Under the pieces are notes generated by a model. It did not search any database, was not told where the DNA came from, and was given only the letters and a program-made list of their open reading frames with translations. 64,000 bases of DNA from Streptococcus cuniculipharyngis (GTDB taxonomy: Bacteria; Bacillota; Bacilli; Lactobacillales; Streptococcaceae): assembly GCF_007859195.1 (NCBI RefSeq), contig NZ_VOHL01000001.1:620001-684000 (forward strand), written 5' to 3'. The position numbers and the translations under genes were made by a program. Shown in pieces: positions 60,448-64,000 of this stretch (position 1 is its first letter; every line of letters starts with the position of its first letter).

Positions 60448-60921
60448 CTAGTGTCCCATCTCAAAACCTTGTGCGAAATACTCCTCAATCATCAATTTCT
60501 GTTGGGGACTAATAATCTCTAACTGCTCTAATTCTTCCTGACTAAAAAAGGCCAATTCCAATGTTTCATCATTGGAAAAATCCTCAATATCAAAGGCCTT
60601 AACCGCCCTAACTTGATAGAGAAAGCCTACCGTCTGAGCCACGTCACCATTGGGATAATGCTCTTCATAATTGGTATAGACATTAAGCAATTTAATCGGC
60701 TCAATCTCAATACCTGATTCTTCCATAAATTCTCGCTTGAGAGCGTCAACAGACGATTCCCCCAATTCCCAACAACCACCCAAGAGTGACCAAGTTCCAA
60801 TAACATCGGACCGTTTTTGACATAAAATTCGACCTTCATCATCTGCTAAAATGCCAACTGAAAAATTGAGAAAAATCTTATCCTGCCCAACCTTGGAACG
60901 GATAAAACTAATATAATCCAT
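60448..60921 (-). CDS. NUDIX hydrolase
   Basis: This 157-residue protein has the NUDIX box GGCWELGESSVDALKREFME-ESGI (about 47-71). The N-terminal segment resembles pyrophosphatases that act on nucleotide sugars or oxidised nucleotides. It begins 2 bp after phoH, at the end of the msrA-yozE-phoH operon. Substrate unknown. Confidence 0.88.
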   Translation of the reverse strand: MDYISFIRSKVGQDKIFLNFSVGILADDEGRILCQKRSDVIGTWSLLGGCWELGESSVDALKREFMEESGIEIEPIKLLNVYTNYEEHYPNGDVAQTVGFLYQVRAVKAFDIEDFSNDETLELAFFSQEELEQLEIISPQQKLMIEEYFAQGFEMGH

Positions 60922-60923
60922 GA

Positions 60924-61871
60924 CTAATCCTCATAAGCCCGAATAATCTCAGCGACAACTGGGTGGCGAACCACATCCTTGGCTGAAAAATGAACAAAAT
61001 CAACGGCCTTGACCTGCTTTAATTTTTCCATGGCATCCATTAGACCAGATTTGACATTTTTAGGAAGATCAATCTGGCTAATATCCCCATTAACAATCAT
61101 CTTAGATTGAAAACCTAGGCGGGTCAAGAACATTTTCATCTGCATGATGGTCGTATTTTGAGCCTCGTCTAAGATAACAAAGGCATCATCCAAAGTTCGC
61201 CCCCGCATATAGGCTAAGGGGGCAATCTCAATAATCTCTCGATCCATGAGCCGTGTGGTCTGCTCCTTGCCCAAAATACGGTAGAGGGCATCATAGACTG
61301 GACGGAGATAAGGATCCACCTTTTCCTTCAAATCACCCGGCAAAAACCCTAGATTTTCACCCGCTTCAACCGCAGGACGCGTCAGAATAATCCGCTTGAC
61401 TTGACCACGTTTGAGAGCTGTTACCGCCAAGGTCACCGCCAAAAAAGTCTTACCTGTTCCTGCTGGCCCGATACCAAATACAATATCATGTTTTTTGACA
61501 CTATCTGCATAAATTTTTTGCCCCAAGGTCTTGACCCGAATAGGCTTGCCAGCAACATCCTTGATGATTTCTTCTTCATAAAGGGCAATAAATTTATCTA
61601 TCTCGCCTGTCCTAACCATGGAAATGGCTGTCACCACATCAGAGCTATTGATAACCATGCCCCGACCTACCAGCACTAAAAGGGCCTGAATAACCAAGCG
61701 GGCCTGTTCCACACATTCCTCAGAACCTAAGACCTGCACCCATTCACTGCCAGCATGAATGGTCACCCCCAGTTCTTCTTCCAATAAACCTAAGTGGCGT
61801 TCATTGCTACCAAATAAGGCCAAGGCATCCTCGGGATGATTTAATTTAATATCAACTGTTTGTTCTTGCAA
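60924..61871 (-). CDS. phoH: PhoH family ATPase
   Basis: This 315-residue PhoH-like protein has Walker A GPAGTGKTF (about 135), a following TRPAVEAGENLGFLPGDLKE, Walker B DDAFVILDEAQNTT (about 228) and the RNA-binding-like N-terminus. It has been linked to RNA processing and rRNA maturation, consistent with its closeness to ybeY. It lies between yozE and a NUDIX gene. Confidence 0.93.
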   Translation of the reverse strand: MQEQTVDIKLNHPEDALALFGSNERHLGLLEEELGVTIHAGSEWVQVLGSEECVEQARLVIQALLVLVGRGMVINSSDVVTAISMVRTGEIDKFIALYEEEIIKDVAGKPIRVKTLGQKIYADSVKKHDIVFGIGPAGTGKTFLAVTLAVTALKRGQVKRIILTRPAVEAGENLGFLPGDLKEKVDPYLRPVYDALYRILGKEQTTRLMDREIIEIAPLAYMRGRTLDDAFVILDEAQNTTIMQMKMFLTRLGFQSKMIVNGDISQIDLPKNVKSGLMDAMEKLKQVKAVDFVHFSAKDVVRHPVVAEIIRAYED

Positions 61872-61887
61872 CTAGATCTCCTTCTTC

Positions 61888-62103
61888 TTAATGGGCCAAA
61901 TAATCTTCCCAAATCTGATCAAACTCACTCAAATTAAACGCAAAACTCGCCTCATCTTCCAAATATCGACTAATCACCTCAAAATCATCCGTGTGTTTGG
62001 GAAAGGTCGTTTCTTCAAAAACATAGGCGGCCAAGCGGGCGGCAGGAGCCTGACTTTTGGAATGGCGTTGGGTCATCAACCAACTATAAAAAGATTTTCT
62101 CAT
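61888..62103 (-). CDS. yozE: YozE family protein (UPF0346)
   Basis: This ~71-residue protein matches Yoz[21 protein letters not shown] and [20 protein letters not shown], a small three-helix fold with unknown function. I start it at 62103, where ATG overlaps the msrA stop (ATGA); 62109 is an alternative. It is co-transcribed with msrA and phoH. Confidence 0.9.
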   Translation of the reverse strand: MRKSFYSWLMTQRHSKSQAPAARLAAYVFEETTFPKHTDDFEVISRYLEDEASFAFNLSEFDQIWEDYLAH

Positions 62104-62612
62104 GACCAATGGCTCTCCAAAAAGTCATGACGAATTTTACTAGATAAGGCATAGCGGAAAGGATCTTTTTTATAAAAGGCCTGGTGATACTCTTCCGCTT
62201 CATAGAACGTTTTTGCTGGTTCAATGCTTGTGACAATAGGGCGGTCAAAACGTCCTGATGCCGCCAAACGCTCCTTGGAGGCCTCAGCAATCAAACGTTG
62301 CTCCTCACTGGTATAAAAAATCACTGGTCGATAACTATCCCCACGATCCTGAAATTGGCCAAAAGCATCTGTTGGATCAGTCTGTCGCCAATAAAGCTCT
62401 ACCAAATCGGCATAGGAAAGTTTTTCAGGATCAAAAATTATCTCTACTGCTTCCGTGTGACCTGTCGTCTTGGAACAAACTTGCTCATAAGTTGGGTTGG
62501 GAACATGACCGCCTGTGTAACCACTACGCACCGATAAAACTCCCGGACTTTCTTCAAAAGGTTGCACCATACACCAAAAACACCCACCTGCAAAAATGGC
62601 TCTCTCCATCTT
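62100..62612 (-). CDS. msrA: Peptide methionine sulfoxide reductase A
   Basis: This 170-residue enzyme reduces methionine-S-sulfoxide in proteins. The active site [13 protein letters not shown] (first Cys about residue 10) and [20 protein letters not shown] are present, and EYHQAFYKK follows. GGAGG lies before ATG 62612; the longer frame from 62675 has no start signal. It heads the operon msrA-yozE-phoH-NUDIX. Confidence 0.94.
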   Translation of the reverse strand, partial: KMERAIFAGGCFWCMVQPFEESPGVLSVRSGYTGGHVPNPTYEQVCSKTTGHTEAVEIIFDPEKLSYADLVELYWRQTDPTDAFGQFQDRGDSYRPVIFYTSEEQRLIAEASKERLAASGRFDRPIVTSIEPAKTFYEAEEYHQAFYKKDPFRYALSSKIRHDFLESHWS

Positions 62613-62642
62613 CTCACCTCCAAGTTTTTTCTTTATTGTAAC

Positions 62643-62668
62643 AAAAAAATCCCAGAAAGTCTGAGATT
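62643..62668 (-). terminator. Terminator after the carboxypeptidase gene
   Basis: AATCTCAGA pairs with TCTGGGATT on the minus strand, followed by T7. Confidence 0.75.
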
Positions 62669-62698
62669 TTGCCACTTGTCTAGCCCTTGTAGGCTAAG

Positions 62699-64000
62699 CT
62701 ATGATTTGGACTGTTGCCGTTTCCGTCTAGCCCAAAGTAGACAAACTGGTGCTAGGATGAGTAAGGGGAGCAAGAAAAGGAAGTACCAATACTGGCTAAG
62801 TAAGGGTAAAAGTGACTTACTCTTGCTGCTAACTTTCCGACTGATAAGCTCTACCGGATTGACAGGCTTGACCTTAAGGCTATTTTTTATCAATGGACTG
62901 ACTGTTTCCAAACCATTAGCCAGCTTGAGTTGGTCATCTTCAACCACAAATGTTGGCTTAGCTCCTTTGGCAACTGTAGCATATAGGTCTTTGTCCAAGT
63001 CATATTTTTTCCCATCAATGGTCTGCTGGCCAGCACTTAAGACCTTCTTATACTCATAATCAGCATAGGATTTCTCAACCAAGGCATTACCAAAAGGATG
63101 ACGGTAGAATTCACCATTTTGATCATACCAGTCACCGACTCCCATAATCACCGCAATACGACCTTGGTCGCCACGCTTGACCGTCATCACATAGTTAAAG
63201 GCAGCCCCAGGACTAGAGCCTGTTTTAAGACCATTTGCCCCCTCAATACCATAAATCGCCCCTTCAAGAGAATGATTGTAGGCACTAAAGGTTTCTTCAT
63301 AAGGCGTACCAGCCTTAACTGTCACTAATAGATTCTTGGTATGGTCAATGATTTCTGGGTAATCTTTCAAGAAATGATAGGTTAAAATAGCCAAATCACG
63401 GGCCGTTGTCTGGTTAGGAGCATTTTTATTATAACGAGTAGGATTGTAGTAACCTTCAAAACTAACAGCTGCTGCCCCACTTGCATTCATCCAGCTAGTG
63501 TTGGTCATGCCTAACTCCTTGGACTTGGCATTCATCATGTCAAGAAAGGCATCTGGATCATCATTGGACAAGTAATTGGCCAACATGACTGTTGCCACAT
63601 TAGATGATGGCACCACGGTCATGGTAATTAGTTCATCAACGGTATAATCAACACCGGCGACAATATTATTATTAGAAATGGCATAAATGCCCGCAATGGC
63701 CTGGTCAGTCGGCTTGGCTGTAATGACAGTATCTTCACTTAACTGCCCTTTTGCCATAGCCTCATAGACCAAATAAAGGGTCATGAGCTTGCTCATGCTG
63801 GCTGGATCACGAATGGCATCTGGATTATCCTGCCATAAAACAGCCCCAGTCTCCCCATCAATAACAATACTCGACTTGGGACGATTTTCTTCACTGACCT
63901 CATAGCCTGCTGCCCGAGTAATATCCATTAAATCATCTGCCGCTACTGTCTTTGCCACTAAGCTCCATATCAAGATTAAGCAAATCAGAATCTTCCGTTT
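62699..64000 (-). CDS. dacA: D-alanyl-D-alanine carboxypeptidase (PBP3/DacA), 5' end outside the window
   Basis: This low-molecular-weight penicillin-binding protein trims the terminal D-Ala of peptidoglycan. Motifs: SMSK (active Ser, in DPASMSKLMTLYL), SSN (in VPSSNVATVML) and KTG (in GLKTGSSPGAAFNY). The C-terminus has a membrane helix (LLPLLSQYWYFLFLLPLLI) and a basic tail RRKRQQSKS. The signal peptide runs to the right edge (KRKILICLILIWSLVAKTVA), with the start codon just beyond, so the ATG inside the window is not the start. Confidence 0.93.
   Translation of the reverse strand, partial: KRKILICLILIWSLVAKTVAADDLMDITRAAGYEVSEENRPKSSIVIDGETGAVLWQDNPDAIRDPASMSKLMTLYLVYEAMAKGQLSEDTVITAKPTDQAIAGIYAISNNNIVAGVDYTVDELITMTVVPSSNVATVMLANYLSNDDPDAFLDMMNAKSKELGMTNTSWMNASGAAAVSFEGYYNPTRYNKNAPNQTTARDLAILTYHFLKDYPEIIDHTKNLLVTVKAGTPYEETFSAYNHSLEGAIYGIEGANGLKTGSSPGAAFNYVMTVKRGDQGRIAVIMGVGDWYDQNGEFYRHPFGNALVEKSYADYEYKKVLSAGQQTIDGKKYDLDKDLYATVAKGAKPTFVVEDDQLKLANGLETVSPLIKNSLKVKPVNPVELISRKVSSKSKSLLPLLSQYWYFLFLLPLLILAPVCLLWARRKRQQSKS

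Overview
The window is a stretch of low-GC Gram-positive chromosome that I assign to Streptococcus. Support comes from the ccpA-pepQ divergent pair with a LafB/CpoA-type glycosyltransferase after ccpA, a MntE-type manganese exporter, an Rgg regulator, RqcH (PavA/FbpA type), RNase J2 and a tandem glycine riboswitch in front of a sodium:alanine symporter. The species cannot be fixed from the sequence. No IS element, prophage, CRISPR array, rRNA or tRNA was seen.

Layout. 1-1.4 kb: 5' end of a dehydrogenase E1-alpha gene and an AT-rich patch with a small membrane protein and an apparently 5'-truncated secreted-type protein. 1.4-5.6 kb: ABC transporter of the TrpX-like family with two tandem substrate-binding lipoproteins, preceded by a leader with an aromatic-rich peptide and terminator. 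5.6-14.5 kb: ABC-F protein, matrixin-type protease, esterase, phosphohexomutase, RNase J2 and a second permease/ATPase pair lacking a binding protein. 14.6-22.3 kb: rqcH, TPR protein, AI-2E-type membrane protein, mutX, small ORFs, HxlR/SnoaL-like pair, CapA-like protein. 22.4-26 kb: fruRKA with a cre site. 26-29 kb: glycine riboswitch plus symporter, and mntE. 29-31.2 kb: polar amino-acid ABC transporter. 31.3-33.8 kb: branched-chain-rich leader peptide and attenuator, a PTS_EIIC_2 membrane protein and ilvE. 33.9-38.6 kb: heterodimeric ABC exporter, VanZ-like, YutD. 38.7-43.3 kb: MscS-like, glycosyltransferase, ccpA, pepQ. 43.4-45.1 kb: a second ABC-F gene behind its own leader peptide and terminator. 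45.2-52.7 kb: smpB, rnr, secG, rpmG, HerA-like ATPase, coaE, mutM, methyltransferase, NUDIX. 52.9-53.9 kb: a decayed DUF389 gene. 53.9-58.5 kb: a compact AT-rich locus with an Rgg regulator, a 29-residue peptide gene, an unknown 62-residue ORF, a class III lanthipeptide synthetase (LanKC) split by a frameshift, and an MFS transporter. 58.5-64 kb: era-dgkA-ybeY, NUDIX-phoH-yozE-msrA, and the 3' part of a D,D-carboxypeptidase gene.

The most unusual content is the Rgg-linked LanKC locus. Next come three separate leader-peptide/terminator arrangements in front of two nutrient-transport operons and one ABC-F gene. Their peptide composition suggests what each senses: aromatic amino acids, branched-chain amino acids, and probably ribosome-targeting drugs. 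CcpA, encoded here, has candidate cre sites at its own promoter and inside the fru operon leader.
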